Positions 54,033 to 63,249 of a stretch of 64,000 nt of DNA are shown piece by piece (the stretch's first letter is position 1; each line of letters begins with the position of its first letter). The translations under genes were made by a program, and so were the position numbers. Source of the DNA: Micromonospora siamensis (GTDB taxonomy: Bacteria; Actinomycetota; Actinomycetes; Mycobacteriales; Micromonosporaceae); contig NZ_LT607751.1 in assembly GCF_900090305.1 (NCBI RefSeq), forward strand, positions 5,518,001 to 5,582,000, given 5' to 3'. The notes under the pieces were generated by a model. It ran no database searches. It was given only the letters and a program-made list of their open reading frames with translations, and was not told the origin of the DNA.

Positions 54033-54851
54033 GTGTACCGGTTCCTGCTGACCCCCCGATGGCTGGGCTATCTCGCCCTGGCGCTCGCTGCCGCCGCGGT
54101 GATGGTGCTGCTCGGCAACTGGCAGCTGCACCGCTACCACGCGCGCACCGAGGTCAACGAGCGGATCGACGCGGGCGCGCGGATGGCGCCGGTGCCGCTG
54201 GCCGACGCGCTGGCCGCCCCCACCGGCGGTCCCGGCACGGCGGGGCCCGCCCCGGCCGAGAAGGTCACCTGGAGCCGGGTCACCGCCACCGGCAGGTACG
54301 ACACCGGCAACCTCGTCCTGGTCCGCGGCCGGACCGTCGACGACGGCGTCGGCTTCGAGGTGCTCACCCCGCTGGTGCTCGCCGACGGCACCGCCGTGCT
54401 GGTGGACCGCGGCTGGATCCCGCCCGCCCCGGGCGGCGCGATCGCCCGGCCCGACGTGCCCGCCACTCCGACCGGCGAGGTCACCGTGGTGGGCCGGGTG
54501 CACCCCAGCGAGGACGGCGGCGCCGTGGACCGGCGCGACGGGCAGCTGGAGACCCGGCGGATCGACGTGCCCCGGCTGGCCCGGGAACTGCCCTACCCGG
54601 TGCGCGGGGCTTACCTGCTGCTGGACGAGCAGACCCCGGCCGCCGACCCGACCTTCCGGGCGGTCCCGATCGGGCACACCAACAACTGGCAGAACTTCGG
54701 CTACGTGTGGCAGTGGTGGATCTTCGCGGTGATGACGCTGGTCGGCTACGGCTGGGCGGCCCGCCGCGAGGCCCGTGACCGAACCGGCCTGGACCGCCCC
54801 GGCCCGCCCGTCGACCGGGCCGCCGAACCCGCCACCGGCACCCCGGCCTGA
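54033..54851 (+). CDS. SURF1-family protein (cytochrome oxidase assembly)
   Basis: A 272-residue membrane protein: an N-terminal span (about 8-28, then GNWQLHRYHAR), an extracytoplasmic domain (VTATGRYDTGNLVLVRGR, VLVDRGWIPP) and a C-terminal span (about 229-248, WQWWIFAVMTLVGYGW). This two-span layout and the RGW block are typical of SURF1 proteins, which help insert haem a into cytochrome c oxidase. The tail is Pro/Ala-rich. Leaderless promoter immediately upstream. Confidence 0.92.
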   Translation: MYRFLLTPRWLGYLALALAAAAVMVLLGNWQLHRYHARTEVNERIDAGARMAPVPLADALAAPTGGPGTAGPAPAEKVTWSRVTATGRYDTGNLVLVRGRTVDDGVGFEVLTPLVLADGTAVLVDRGWIPPAPGGAIARPDVPATPTGEVTVVGRVHPSEDGGAVDRRDGQLETRRIDVPRLARELPYPVRGAYLLLDEQTPAADPTFRAVPIGHTNNWQNFGYVWQWWIFAVMTLVGYGWAARREARDRTGLDRPGPPVDRAAEPATGTPA

Positions 54852-54896
54852 CCCGCCCCACCCGGGTCGTGGCGGTCGCGCCCGGCCGGTTTCGTG

Positions 54897-54967
54897 CGGT
54901 CGCGCTCAGCCGGTGACCCGGCCGGCGTCTCGGGCGGTCGCCCTCAGCCGGTGACCCGGCCGGCGTG
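54897..54967. repeat. Direct repeat at the ligase 3' end (33 bp, period 38)
   Basis: Copies at 54897-54929 and 54935-54967 differ by one base. The second copy contains the last codons and stop of the ligase gene; the first lies just beyond it, so the gene end was duplicated outside the coding region. Confidence 0.85.
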
Positions 54968-56560
54968 GATGGCGCGGACGGCGTCGATGGTGTCCGCCTC
55001 GGCGGCGGACTTGTCGTCGCGGTAGCGCACCACCCGGGCGAAGCGCAGCGCCATCCCGCCCGGATAGCGGGAGCTGGTCTGCACCCCGTCGAAGGCGATC
55101 TCCACGACCTGCTCGGGGCGGACCCGGACCACCCAGTCGCCGCGTTCCACCGCCAGGGACAGGAACCGCTCGGTCTGCCAGCGCAGCACCTCGTCGGTCA
55201 GCCCCTTGAAGGTCTTGCCGAGCATGACGAAGCCGCCGGTGGCCGGGTCCCGTGCCCCGAGGTGCAGGTTGGAGAGCCAGCCCTTGCGCCGGCCACTGCC
55301 CCACTCCACGGCCAGCACCACCAGGTCGAGGGTGTGCCGGGGCTTCACCTTGACCCAGGCGGCGCCCCGCCGGCCCGCGTCGTAGGGCGCCGCCGGATCC
55401 TTCACCACGACGCCCTCCTGGCCGGCGTCGACCGCGGCGGCGAACGCCGCTCCGGCCTGCTCCGCGTCGTCGACCTCCACCCGGCCGACCAGCAGCGACG
55501 CGTCCACCGCGCCGGCCAGGGCGGCCCACCGGTCCCGGCCGGGCCGGTCGATCAGATCCTCGCCGTCGAGGTGCAGCAGGTCGAAGAAGTACGGAGTGAG
55601 CACCTGCGCGCCGGTGCTCTCGGCGGCGGCGAGGACCGCCGGGGCGACCGGGACGGCACCCGTGGTGCTGGGCGTGGTCCGCCGGGCGGCGCTGCCGGTG
55701 CTCGACGTGCCGCGCCGGGCGGCCCGGCTGGAGGTCTCCTGGAACGGCAGCGGCCGGCCGGTGGCGTCCAGCCCGATCGCCTCGCCGTCGAGCACCAGCT
55801 CGCGGGCGGGCAGCGCGCGCACGGCGGCCACCACCTCGGGCACCCGGCCGGTGATCTCGTCCAGGCTGCGGGTGAAGACGGCGATGTCCGACCCGGACCG
55901 GTGCACCTGGATGCGGATGCCGTCGAGCTTGACGTCGACCACCGCGGGAACACCGGTGGCGGTGAGCGCCTCGTCCACCGAGGGTGCGCTCTGCGCCAGC
56001 ATCGGCGCGAGCGGCCGGCCCACCTGGAGCCCGAACCCGGCCAGCGCGTCGGCGCCGCCGGAGAGCGCGGCGACCGCCACCGTACGCAGGTCGCCGGCGA
56101 GCAGCAGGGCGCGCCGGACGGCCGTCACCGGCACCTCGGCCGCCCGGGCCACGGCGTCGGCGAGCAGCCCCGCCTGGGCCCCCTGCCGCAGCTCGCCGCT
56201 GAACAGCCCGACCAGCAGGCGCTGCTCGTCGGCGGTGGCGGCGGCGAAGAGCCGGTGCAGCAGCTCCCGGCGTCGGGCCTGGGAGCCGGCGCCGGCGACC
56301 GCCGCGATCTCGTCGACGGCGGCGTCGACCCCGGCCACGGTCAGCGTCGGAGACTGCGCCGGTGGCGGCAGGTCACGCAGGGCGGCGAAGCCGACCCCGG
56401 TCTGCCGCTGGCGCAGCTCGCCGGCGAGCCAGCCGGCACCCGCCGGCACCTCGGCCGGGTCGAGCGACCGGAGGGCGGCGGCGAGCAGCTCCACCTTGGC
56501 CCGCCGGCCACTGGTGGCGCCCACGGCGGCCGAGGTGGCCGCCAGATCGAGGAACCGCAC
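54944..56560 (-). CDS. ATP-dependent DNA ligase, LigB-type
   Basis: A 538-residue ATP-dependent ligase. Residues about 1-180 are the helical N-terminal domain seen in mycobacterial LigB-like enzymes; the adenylation domain carries the catalytic Lys in [12 protein letters not shown] (near 210), LVLDGEAIG, and the C-terminal OB-fold motif region with [14 protein letters not shown] and [24 protein letters not shown] Ser/Thr/Arg-rich insert (about 275-300) lies on the surface. It likely works in DNA repair in addition to LigA. GTG 56560 start. Confidence 0.92.
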   Translation of the reverse strand: MRFLDLAATSAAVGATSGRRAKVELLAAALRSLDPAEVPAGAGWLAGELRQRQTGVGFAALRDLPPPAQSPTLTVAGVDAAVDEIAAVAGAGSQARRRELLHRLFAAATADEQRLLVGLFSGELRQGAQAGLLADAVARAAEVPVTAVRRALLLAGDLRTVAVAALSGGADALAGFGLQVGRPLAPMLAQSAPSVDEALTATGVPAVVDVKLDGIRIQVHRSGSDIAVFTRSLDEITGRVPEVVAAVRALPARELVLDGEAIGLDATGRPLPFQETSSRAARRGTSSTGSAARRTTPSTTGAVPVAPAVLAAAESTGAQVLTPYFFDLLHLDGEDLIDRPGRDRWAALAGAVDASLLVGRVEVDDAEQAGAAFAAAVDAGQEGVVVKDPAAPYDAGRRGAAWVKVKPRHTLDLVVLAVEWGSGRRKGWLSNLHLGARDPATGGFVMLGKTFKGLTDEVLRWQTERFLSLAVERGDWVVRVRPEQVVEIAFDGVQTSSRYPGGMALRFARVVRYRDDKSAAEADTIDAVRAIHAGRVTG

Positions 56561-56617
56561 GACCTCATCCTGCCAGCCACCCCCGACACCGCCGCCCAGC
56601 TCGCCGCACGGGACGGG

Positions 56618-56824
56618 TCAGGCGGAGACCGGCTCCTCGATCCGCAGGCCCCGGGCGCGGACCTCGTCCGCGACCCGGGTGAGCTGCGAGTCGAGGGCGA
56701 CCAGCGCGGCGGAGAGCTCGCCGAGCTGGTCCTTGAGCGTGTCCTCGGGCCACGCGGAGACGTCGAGGTCCCCCAGAGCGCTGGCGGCGGCCGTGAGCCG
56801 CACCATCAGGTCATTCGTACGCAT
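56618..56824 (-). CDS. Small protein of unknown function (68 residues)
   Basis: A 68-residue, highly charged helical protein (SQLTRVADEVRARGLRIEEPVSA tail). ATG 56824 lies 7 nt after TAGCCT, supporting a leaderless start and a real gene; there is no ribosome binding site. Its Leu-rich helices resemble the N-terminal part of HNH-associated DUF222 proteins, but too little is present to assign it. Confidence 0.55.
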   Translation of the reverse strand: MRTNDLMVRLTAAASALGDLDVSAWPEDTLKDQLGELSAALVALDSQLTRVADEVRARGLRIEEPVSA

Positions 56825-56831
56825 GTTCGAA

Positions 56832-56837
56832 AGGCTA
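56832..56837 (-). promoter_or_regulatory. -10 box for leaderless gene at 56824
   Basis: TAGCCT on the minus strand, 7 nt before ATG 56824. Confidence 0.5.
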
Positions 56838-56902
56838 TAACACCTCTGCGTCCGACACACCGCAAACTTCCCATCGACGGCGGAAGTTACGGTTCCGACA
56901 CC

Positions 56903-58270
56903 TCAGACCGGGGCGCCACCGGCCCGGGCCACCTTCGCCAGCAGCAGCGCCTCGGCCAGGCAGACCCGGGCGAACTCGCCCAGGTGCAGGCTCTCGTTCG
57001 GCCCGTGCGCCCGGGCGTGCGGGTCCTCCACGCCGGTCACCAGGATCGCCGCCTTCGGGAACATCTCCTGGAAGGTGGCGATGAACGGGATGGAGCCGCC
57101 GACGCCGATGTCCACCGGGTCGGTGCCGTCCCACGCCTCCCGGAAGGCGGAACGGGCGGCGTCGAACATCGGCCCCGAGGCGTCGATGACGCACGGGTCA
57201 CCGTCGTGCTCGAAGGTCACCGTCACCCGCGCACCCCACGGGGCGTGCTTCTCCAGGTGGTCGCGCAGGGCCGCGTACGCCCGCTTCGGGTCGTCGCCCG
57301 GCGCCAGCCGTACGCTGAGCTTGGCCTTCGCCGACGGGACCAGGGCGTTCGGCGCCTCCCCGGTGGCCGGGGCGTCCACGCCGAGCACCGCCAGGGCCGG
57401 CTTGGTCCAGAGCCGGTCGGTGATCCGGCCGGTGCCGATGAAGTCGACCCCCTCGGCCAGCCCGGCCTCGGCGCGCATCCGGTCCTCCGGATAGTCGACG
57501 ACCGCGCCCTCCCGCCCGACCAGGCCCTCGACGGCCACGTCACCGGCGTCGTCGTGCAGGGTGGCCAGCAGCCGGACCAGGGCGGTCAGCGCGTCCGGGA
57601 CCGCCCCGCCGAACATGCCGCTGTGCACCGCGTGCTCCAGGGTGCGGACCTCGACGAAGCAGTTCACGATGCCGCGCAGCGACGTGGTCAGCGCCGGTAC
57701 GCCGACGTCCCAGTTGCCGGAGTCGGCGATCACGATGACGTCCGAGGCGATCTCGTCGCGGAACTCGGTGAGCAGCGTCTCCAGCGAGTCCGAGCCGTAC
57801 TCCTCCTCGCCCTCGATGAAGAGGACCACGCCGACCGGGAGCTGGTCGCCGAAGGCGCGCAGGGCGGCGACGTGCGCCATGATGCCGGCCTTGTCGTCGG
57901 CGGCGCCCCGGCCGTAGAGGCGCCCGTCGCGCTCGACGGGCTCGAACGGGTCGGACTCCCACAGCGACAGGTCGCCGACCGGCTGCACGTCGTGGTGGGC
58001 GTAGAGCAGCACGGTCGGGGCGCCCGCCGGGGCGGCCTTGCGGCCGATGACGGCGGGCTGGCCGCCGCGGCGCACGATCTTGACATCGAGGTCGCAGGCG
58101 CGCAGCAGCTCGGCGACCGCCTCGGCGGACCGCTCCACGTGCGAGTGGTCGAAACCCTCGAAGGCGATCCCGGGGATGCGGACGAGACGCTCCAGGTCGG
58201 CGCGGACACCGGGCAGCTCCCGCTCGACAGCGGCCCGGATCTCGGACTCGGACATGATCGGTGTGGTCAT
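56903..58270 (-). CDS. M20-family metallopeptidase (dipeptidase)
   Basis: A 455-residue zinc peptidase of the M20 dipeptidase type: AHHDVQPVGDL with the metal His and Asp, RGAADDKAG with Asp, and the catalytic Glu pair in EGEEEYGS, followed by a lid domain and HARAHGPNES near the end. It cleaves dipeptides or acylated amino acids in the cytosol. ATG 58270 is chosen because TACGAT ends 7 nt upstream; the ATG at 58279 lies inside that box. Confidence 0.94.
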   Translation of the reverse strand: MTTPIMSESEIRAAVERELPGVRADLERLVRIPGIAFEGFDHSHVERSAEAVAELLRACDLDVKIVRRGGQPAVIGRKAAPAGAPTVLLYAHHDVQPVGDLSLWESDPFEPVERDGRLYGRGAADDKAGIMAHVAALRAFGDQLPVGVVLFIEGEEEYGSDSLETLLTEFRDEIASDVIVIADSGNWDVGVPALTTSLRGIVNCFVEVRTLEHAVHSGMFGGAVPDALTALVRLLATLHDDAGDVAVEGLVGREGAVVDYPEDRMRAEAGLAEGVDFIGTGRITDRLWTKPALAVLGVDAPATGEAPNALVPSAKAKLSVRLAPGDDPKRAYAALRDHLEKHAPWGARVTVTFEHDGDPCVIDASGPMFDAARSAFREAWDGTDPVDIGVGGSIPFIATFQEMFPKAAILVTGVEDPHARAHGPNESLHLGEFARVCLAEALLLAKVARAGGAPV

Positions 58271-58277
58271 GACCGGC

Positions 58278-58283
58278 ATCGTA
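58278..58283 (-). promoter_or_regulatory. -10 box for the leaderless M20 gene
   Basis: TACGAT on the minus strand, 7 nt before ATG 58270; it overlaps and so excludes an upstream in-frame ATG. Confidence 0.55.
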
Positions 58284-58291
58284 TGCCGGCC

Positions 58292-58948
58292 TTACCGAGC
58301 GCCACCGGCCGAGCCGGCCCGGTCGCCCCGCGGTTGGCGTACGAAGTAGCGCCGGCCGTCGTGCGGCAGCCGGGGCGCGCCGTCGACCAGCAGGTCCACG
58401 GCCGCCTGCGTACCGTCGGCGGCGAAGTGCGCGCGTTCCCCGGCGTGCCAGCGACCCAGGTCGGGCAGGATCGCCGGCCCGTCCCGGGCCACCGCCCGGT
58501 CCCGCCGCAGCTCGGCCGGCGCGCTGACCAGGGCCGACAGCGTCGCCTCCGGCCGGATCACCGCCCGCGCCGCGCTGACCCCCTCGACCAGCAGCACCGG
58601 CGCCACCGGCACCGGCACCGGCCGGTCCAGGAACCGCCGGCGGACCCAGCTGTACCGCTGGTAGGACCCGGCTCGCCCGGCGCGCAGCGGCGCCAGCACC
58701 CGCTCCTCCAGCCGGGACCAGAAGGTGAGCTGGTCGTCCCACCCGTCGAGCAGGTCGTCGGTGTGCACCACCGGCGGCCGGCCGCCGCCGGTGGACTCCA
58801 GGGCGTCCGCGAGGCGGTTCGCGAAGACGCTCTTGCCCGCGCCGCTCGGCCCGTCGACGACCACCAGTCGGGTACGCCCCAGCCGGGCCGGCCGGTCGAG
58901 CACCTGCCGGGCCAGCCGGGCGTACGCCTCGAACACCGCCACGGTCAC
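58292..58948 (-). CDS. P-loop kinase, uridine kinase-like
   Basis: A 218-residue NTPase of the AAA/uridine-kinase type: VVDGPSGAGKSVFANRLADAL is the Walker A, VHTDDLLDGWD the acidic metal site, and RRFLDRPV and VLLVEGVSAAR follow. A uridine or other sugar-nucleoside kinase is likely; substrate not certain. GTG 58948 lies 7 nt after TAGCCT. Convergent clearance to the next gene is short. Confidence 0.8.
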   Translation of the reverse strand: MTVAVFEAYARLARQVLDRPARLGRTRLVVVDGPSGAGKSVFANRLADALESTGGGRPPVVHTDDLLDGWDDQLTFWSRLEERVLAPLRAGRAGSYQRYSWVRRRFLDRPVPVPVAPVLLVEGVSAARAVIRPEATLSALVSAPAELRRDRAVARDGPAILPDLGRWHAGERAHFAADGTQAAVDLLVDGAPRLPHDGRRYFVRQPRGDRAGSAGGAR

Positions 58949-58955
58949 GTCCGAG

Positions 58956-58961
58956 AGGCTA
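58956..58961 (-). promoter_or_regulatory. -10 box for the leaderless kinase gene
   Basis: TAGCCT on the minus strand, 7 nt before GTG 58948. Confidence 0.5.
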
Positions 58962-59005
58962 GCCGCGGCACTTCGCGGCGGATCGGCCGATCCTCGGTCG
59001 GCAGC

Positions 59006-59200
59006 TCAACCGAGGACCACCACCACACCGGCGCCCAGCAGCGCGGCGGCGACCATCAGGTGGACGATCACGACCAGGGGTCTCGCGGCGGCCCGGCCGA
59101 CGACGGGTTGATACTGCTCCTGCTCGTCCCGGGAGCGATGAACGCCGTACCAGGCCACGGCGCAGGCCGACAGGATCAGCAGAACTCCGACCAAGGACAT
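59006..59200 (-). CDS. Small two-span membrane protein
   Basis: A 64-residue protein with two hydrophobic segments (about 3-18 and 44-63) separated by a charged loop with RDEQEQYQPVVGRAA. ATG 59200 follows a strong G-rich ribosome binding site. No family recognised; small membrane proteins like this often tune larger complexes. Confidence 0.6.
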   Translation of the reverse strand: MSLVGVLLILSACAVAWYGVHRSRDEQEQYQPVVGRAAARPLVVIVHLMVAAALLGAGVVVVLG

Positions 59201-59375
59201 GTCTCCCCCCCTCCGAACAGCATCGCCCACGGGTCGCCCAGCCGCATCCGCAGACCTCAGTTGCGCGCCGTCGGAGGGCGGTGCGCACCCCCGGGTGAAT
59301 TGCGAAGTCGTTCCGTCGCACCGGCTCGCGTCCCCCGGTCCCGGACTGCATGATCGGGAGGTGTTCCCTGACGTG

Positions 59376-59777
59376 ATGAGCCCGGGCGTCGACGCCCTGC
59401 TGGAGCAGGCCCGGGCCGGGCTGCGCCGACTGACCCCGCACGAGACCGTCGAGGCGGTCCGGGCGGGCGCGCTGCTGATCGACACCCGGACCGACGCGCA
59501 GCGTCGTGAGCAGGGCGACCTGCCGGGCGCGATCGTGATCGACCGCACGGTGCTGGAGTGGCGGCTGGACCCGGCCAGCACGTGGCGGATCCCCGAGGCG
59601 ACCGGGTACGACCGGGAGATCGTGGTGGTCTGCCGGCAGGGCTACAGCTCCAGCCTGGCGGCGGCGAGCCTCCAGGTGCTGGGGCTGCGGGCGGCGACCG
59701 ACATGGTCGGTGGGGTGGAGGCGTGGCGGGAGGCCGGGCTGCCGATGTCCGACGGCCCCGCCGACATCCGCTACTGA
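59376..59777 (+). CDS. Rhodanese-domain protein
   Basis: About 133 residues: one rhodanese domain with LIDTRTDAQRREQGDLPGAIVIDR and the active-site Cys in VVVCRQGYSSSLAAASL. Sulfurtransferase or a cysteine-based regulatory role in the cytosol. Start is uncertain; ATG 59376 (or GTG 59373) is preceded by GGGAGG at some distance. Convergent with cobQ. Confidence 0.85.
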   Translation: MSPGVDALLEQARAGLRRLTPHETVEAVRAGALLIDTRTDAQRREQGDLPGAIVIDRTVLEWRLDPASTWRIPEATGYDREIVVVCRQGYSSSLAAASLQVLGLRAATDMVGGVEAWREAGLPMSDGPADIRY

Positions 59778-59817
59778 CCGCCCGCCGGAGCCACCTCCGC
59801 CCGTCACGCCGCTGACC

Positions 59818-59868
59818 GGGCCCGCACACAGGCCGGGCCCGCACGCCGGCCGGGCCCGCACGCCGGCC
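59818..59868. repeat. Three tandem 17-bp GC-rich repeats
   Basis: Units at 59818-59834, 59835-59851 and 59852-59868 (core GGGCCCGCAC); the first differs in two or three bases. They lie between convergent rhodanese and cobQ genes and could pair to block transcription from either side. Confidence 0.75.
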
Positions 59869-59877
59869 GGACGCGGG

Positions 59878-61416
59878 TCAGGCCCGCGGCGCGCCCGGCG
59901 GGACGAACGGCAGGTCGGCCGGCGGGCCGGACTCGATCAGCCGGCACAGCGCGTCGGTGTCGAGGTGCTCCTCGACCAGGTCGCCGAGGAGGTCCAGGGT
60001 CCGCTCGCGAGCCGCCGCGAAGGAGTTGGCCGGGGCGACCCGGAAACCGGTCCGGCCCGCCGCCCGGGCCGCCTCGGTGAGGAACCGGCGGCGGAACCCG
60101 TCGGACTCGAACGTGCCGTGCCAGTGGGTGCCGTACACCGCACCCAGCCGTGCTCCTTCGCCGGCGCCGTCGGCGTAGGTGAGCAGCGGCGGCAGCGCCG
60201 GGTCGGCGGCGGAGACCTGCCCGTGGTGGATCTCGTAGCCGTGCACCGGTTCCCCGTCGGCGACGCCGGCCGACCGGCGGACCGTCTTGCGCCGGTCGAA
60301 GGTGACCTCGACCGGGAGCAGCCCGAGGCCGGGTACGCTGCCGCGTCCGCTCTCCACCTCGTCGTGGATGGCGCGACCGAGCATCTGGAAGCCGCCGCAG
60401 ATGCCGAGCAGCGGCCGGCCGGCCGCGGCGTGCGCCAGCACCGCGTCGGCCAGGCCGGTCTCCCGCAGCCAGGCCAGGTCGGCGACGGTGGACTTCGAGC
60501 CGGGCAGCACGATCAGGTCGGCGGCGGCCAGTTCGGCGGGCTCGACGGTGAGCCGGACCCGGACGCCGGGCTCGGTGGCGAGCGCCTCCACGTCGGTGGC
60601 GTTGCTGATCCGGGGCAGCCGGACCACCGCGACGTCCAGCCAGTCGGCGCCGTACGGGGCGGCGGGCCGGCCGAGCACCCGGCCGTAGGCGAGCGAGTCC
60701 TCCGCGTCCAGCCACAGGTCCAGGTGCCAGGGCAGCACCCCGTACGTGGGCCGGCCGGTGACCTGGCGCAGCATGTCCAGCCCCGGGCGGAGCAGGCCGA
60801 GGTCGCCCCGGAACTTGTTGATCACGAAGCCGGCGACCAGGGCCTGGTCGGCCGGGTCGAGCAGGGCCACCGTGCCGAACATCGAGGCGAAGACGCCGCC
60901 CCGGTCGATGTCGCCGACCACGAGGGTGGGCAGTCCGGCGTGCCGGGCCAGCCCCATGTTGACGTAGTCCCCCGCGCGCAGGTTGATCTCGGCGGGGCTG
61001 CCGGCACCCTCGCAGATCACCACGTCGTACGCGGCCCGCAGCTCGGCGAGCGCGTCGTACGCGGTCCGCGCCAGCCGGGGCCGCAGAGTGCGGAAGTTGC
61101 CGGCGGTGACGGTGTCGACGGCCTCGCCGAGCAGCACCACCTGGCTGGCCAGGTCGCTGCCGGGCTTGAGCAGCACCGGATTGAACCGCAGGTCCGGCGG
61201 GAGCCCGCAGGCTGCCGCCTGCATGGCCTGCGCCCGGCCGATCTCGCCGCCCCGACCGTCCGGACCGACCACCACGGCCGAGTTGTTGGACATGTTCTGG
61301 GCCTTGAACGGCGCGACCTTGACCCCGCGCCGGTGCAGCCAACGGCAGATGCCGGCGGTGAGCACGCTCTTGCCGGCGTCGGAGGTGGTGCCGGCGACCA
61401 GCAGCCCGCCGCTCAC
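59878..61416 (-). CDS. cobQ: Cobyric acid synthase
   Basis: A 512-residue glutamine amidotransferase that amidates the corrin side chains b, d, e and g. Unlike the CobB-like gene, all key residues are intact: P-loop [15 protein letters not shown], the QNMSNNS block, the glutaminase Cys in [12 protein letters not shown] and the His in [13 protein letters not shown] 61416 overlaps the cobD stop by GTGA, so the two form an operon. Confidence 0.95.
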   Translation of the reverse strand: MSGGLLVAGTTSDAGKSVLTAGICRWLHRRGVKVAPFKAQNMSNNSAVVVGPDGRGGEIGRAQAMQAAACGLPPDLRFNPVLLKPGSDLASQVVLLGEAVDTVTAGNFRTLRPRLARTAYDALAELRAAYDVVICEGAGSPAEINLRAGDYVNMGLARHAGLPTLVVGDIDRGGVFASMFGTVALLDPADQALVAGFVINKFRGDLGLLRPGLDMLRQVTGRPTYGVLPWHLDLWLDAEDSLAYGRVLGRPAAPYGADWLDVAVVRLPRISNATDVEALATEPGVRVRLTVEPAELAAADLIVLPGSKSTVADLAWLRETGLADAVLAHAAAGRPLLGICGGFQMLGRAIHDEVESGRGSVPGLGLLPVEVTFDRRKTVRRSAGVADGEPVHGYEIHHGQVSAADPALPPLLTYADGAGEGARLGAVYGTHWHGTFESDGFRRRFLTEAARAAGRTGFRVAPANSFAAARERTLDLLGDLVEEHLDTDALCRLIESGPPADLPFVPPGAPRA

Positions 61417-62477
61417 CGCCCGGCCCGCCCCGCGACCACGACGCGCCGCCCGGCGGCCCGTCCCGCGATCACGGCGCCCCGCCCGGCGGCCCGCGCCGCG
61501 CCGGCGACGCCCCGCCCGCCGAGGACGGTGAGCCGCCCGGCGACGGGGGCGGCGGCGACGGCCAGCCCGAGGGCGGCCAGTCCGACCGCGCGGGAGATCC
61601 GGGCCGCCCGCTTCAGGTGCCGGGCCTCGGGTCGGGGCCCGTCGCCGAGGAACGGACGCACCTCGGAGCGCCCGAAGTAGACGTTGCGGCCACCGAGCCG
61701 GACGCCGAGGGCCCCAGCCATGGCGGCCTCGCACTGCCCGGCGTTGGGGCTGGGATGGTCGTTGCGGTCCCGCCGCCAGACCCGCCAGGCCCGCCCCCGG
61801 TCGCCGCGCGCCACCGGGGCGACGGCGATGGTGAGCATGCCGGTGAGCCGCGCCGGGACGAGGTTGAGCAGGTCGTCGAGGCGGGCGGCCGGGGTGCCGA
61901 ACCGCGCGTACCGGGGTGAGCGGTGGCCGACCATGGCGTCCAGGGTGTTCGCGGCCCGGTAGCCGAGCAGCCCGGGCAGCCCGGCGACGGCGCCCCAGAC
62001 CAGCGGGGCGACCACGGCGTCGGAGGTGTTCTCCGCGACGGACTCGACGGTGGCCCGGGCCAGCTCAGGCTCGTCGAGGGCGGACGGGTCCCGTCCGCAG
62101 AGGTGGCCGAGCCGGCCGCGGGCGGCGGGCAGGTCACCGCGGCGCAGCGCGGCGCCCATCACGGTCGCCTCCCGGCTCAGGGTGCGCCCGCCGAGCACCG
62201 TCCAGGTGGCGGCGGCCGTGAGCACCACCCGGGCCACCGGCCGGTTGCGGGTGGCCAGCGTGGCGGCGGCGCCGACCAGCACCGGCACGCCGACGGCCAG
62301 CGCGGTGAACGCCGCGCCGGCGACCGGGTCGGGCCGGTACAGGCGGCGCTCCAACGCACCCGCCGCCCGCCCGAAGCCGGCCACCGGATGCCAGCGCCGG
62401 GGGTCACCCAGCCAGGCGTCGAGGGCGTACCCCGCCACCAGTCCCGCCGCGTTCGTCACCGCGGTCGACCGTCGCAC
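61413..62477 (-). CDS. cobD: Adenosylcobinamide-phosphate synthase
   Basis: A 354-residue membrane protein of the CobD/CbiB family, attaching aminopropanol (or its phosphate) to cobyric acid. [49 protein letters not shown] and [14 protein letters not shown] are present; several spans follow. GTG 62477 is preferred (GGAGG 8 nt upstream); in-frame GTGs nearer the ribosome binding site are alternatives. Confidence 0.94.
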   Translation of the reverse strand: MRRSTAVTNAAGLVAGYALDAWLGDPRRWHPVAGFGRAAGALERRLYRPDPVAGAAFTALAVGVPVLVGAAATLATRNRPVARVVLTAAATWTVLGGRTLSREATVMGAALRRGDLPAARGRLGHLCGRDPSALDEPELARATVESVAENTSDAVVAPLVWGAVAGLPGLLGYRAANTLDAMVGHRSPRYARFGTPAARLDDLLNLVPARLTGMLTIAVAPVARGDRGRAWRVWRRDRNDHPSPNAGQCEAAMAGALGVRLGGRNVYFGRSEVRPFLGDGPRPEARHLKRAARISRAVGLAALGLAVAAAPVAGRLTVLGGRGVAGAARAAGRGAVIAGRAAGRRVVVAGRAGR

Positions 62478-62646
62478 CCTCACCACCTCCGGCCCGCCAG
62501 CCTATGGCCTGCCCGGCCGGCGTCATGGGGACGGGCGGCGAAACGGCGCTCGTCGACCGCCCGAGTGGCACCCGGGCCGCGGCGGCCGGGTGCACGGCTC
62601 GGGGTGGCTCGCCGGTCCGCGCTGGCCGGACCCGCCCGGGACCGGG

Positions 62647-62675
62647 TTGTTGGGCGGTACCGGAGCCGATAGGTT
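62647..62675 (+). promoter_or_regulatory. Promoter of the MauE/DoxX-like gene
   Basis: TTGTTG (62647-62652), 17-nt spacer, TAGGTT (62670-62675), then 7 nt to GTG 62683: the clearest full promoter with leaderless start in the window. The remaining 160 bp upstream to cobD hold nothing else I can name. Confidence 0.65.
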
Positions 62676-62682
62676 GCGGACT

Positions 62683-63249
62683 GTGCGGCTTATCGATGTC
62701 ATGTGCCGGTCCCTGCTCGCGACGGTGTTCGTCGTGGCCGCGCTCAGCAAGATCGCCGGTCGTCCGGCGTGGCTGGGCTTCGTGCAGTCGCTCCGTGAGC
62801 TGAACCAGGTGCCGGATGCCGCCGTACGACCCGCGGCGATCACCACGGTGACCACCGAGGCGCTGGTCGTCGTGCTGCTGCTGGTGCCGTCACCTACCGC
62901 GGGAATGGTCGGCTCCGCCATCGCGGCCGGCCTGCTCGCGGCCTTCGTCGTGGTGATCGGGCTGGCCATCGCGCGCGGCAACCGCACGCCGTGCCGCTGC
63001 TTCGGCACCTCGAACGTGCCACTCGGTTGGCCGCACGTCGTTCGCAACCTGGTGCTGATCGGGGTGGCCGGGCTCGGCCTGTTGAGCGCGTCAGCCGCCG
63101 GAACGACCCCGGCGGCGACGGTGTTGCTCGCCGGGGCCGGCGGCCTGGTGGCCGGGATCCTGATCACCGCGGCGGAGGACATCGTGGCCCTGGTCAGGCC
63201 GGCAGGGCCGCCCCGTCCGACGTCAGTCTCCCGTCGCGCATCGAGATGA
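62683..63249 (+). CDS. MauE/DoxX-family membrane protein
   Basis: A 188-residue protein with four or five spans, typical of the MauE/DoxX group: an opening MCRSLLATVFVVAALSKI, a conserved Cys pair in RTPCRCFGTS, and further hydrophobic segments. MauE proteins help form disulfides or cofactors; DoxX-type proteins sit in redox complexes. The Cys pair faces suggest a redox role, which is inference. Its 3' end overlaps the convergent ABC gene by 56 bp. Confidence 0.8.
   Translation: MRLIDVMCRSLLATVFVVAALSKIAGRPAWLGFVQSLRELNQVPDAAVRPAAITTVTTEALVVVLLLVPSPTAGMVGSAIAAGLLAAFVVVIGLAIARGNRTPCRCFGTSNVPLGWPHVVRNLVLIGVAGLGLLSASAAGTTPAATVLLAGAGGLVAGILITAAEDIVALVRPAGPPRPTSVSRRASR

Noticed and set aside
58271..58279. 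Upstream start of the M20 peptidase at ATG 58279
   Set aside because: It lies within the TACGAT promoter box; the leaderless start at 58270 fits the pattern seen in other genes.
54965..59353. A very long plus-strand open frame across ligase, small protein and M20 genes
   Set aside because: It is the antisense shadow of several real minus-strand genes and has low-complexity composition.
45982..62477. Cobalamin riboswitch near the cob genes
   Set aside because: The only GCCACTG-like string I found lies inside the ligase coding region without the surrounding riboswitch core.
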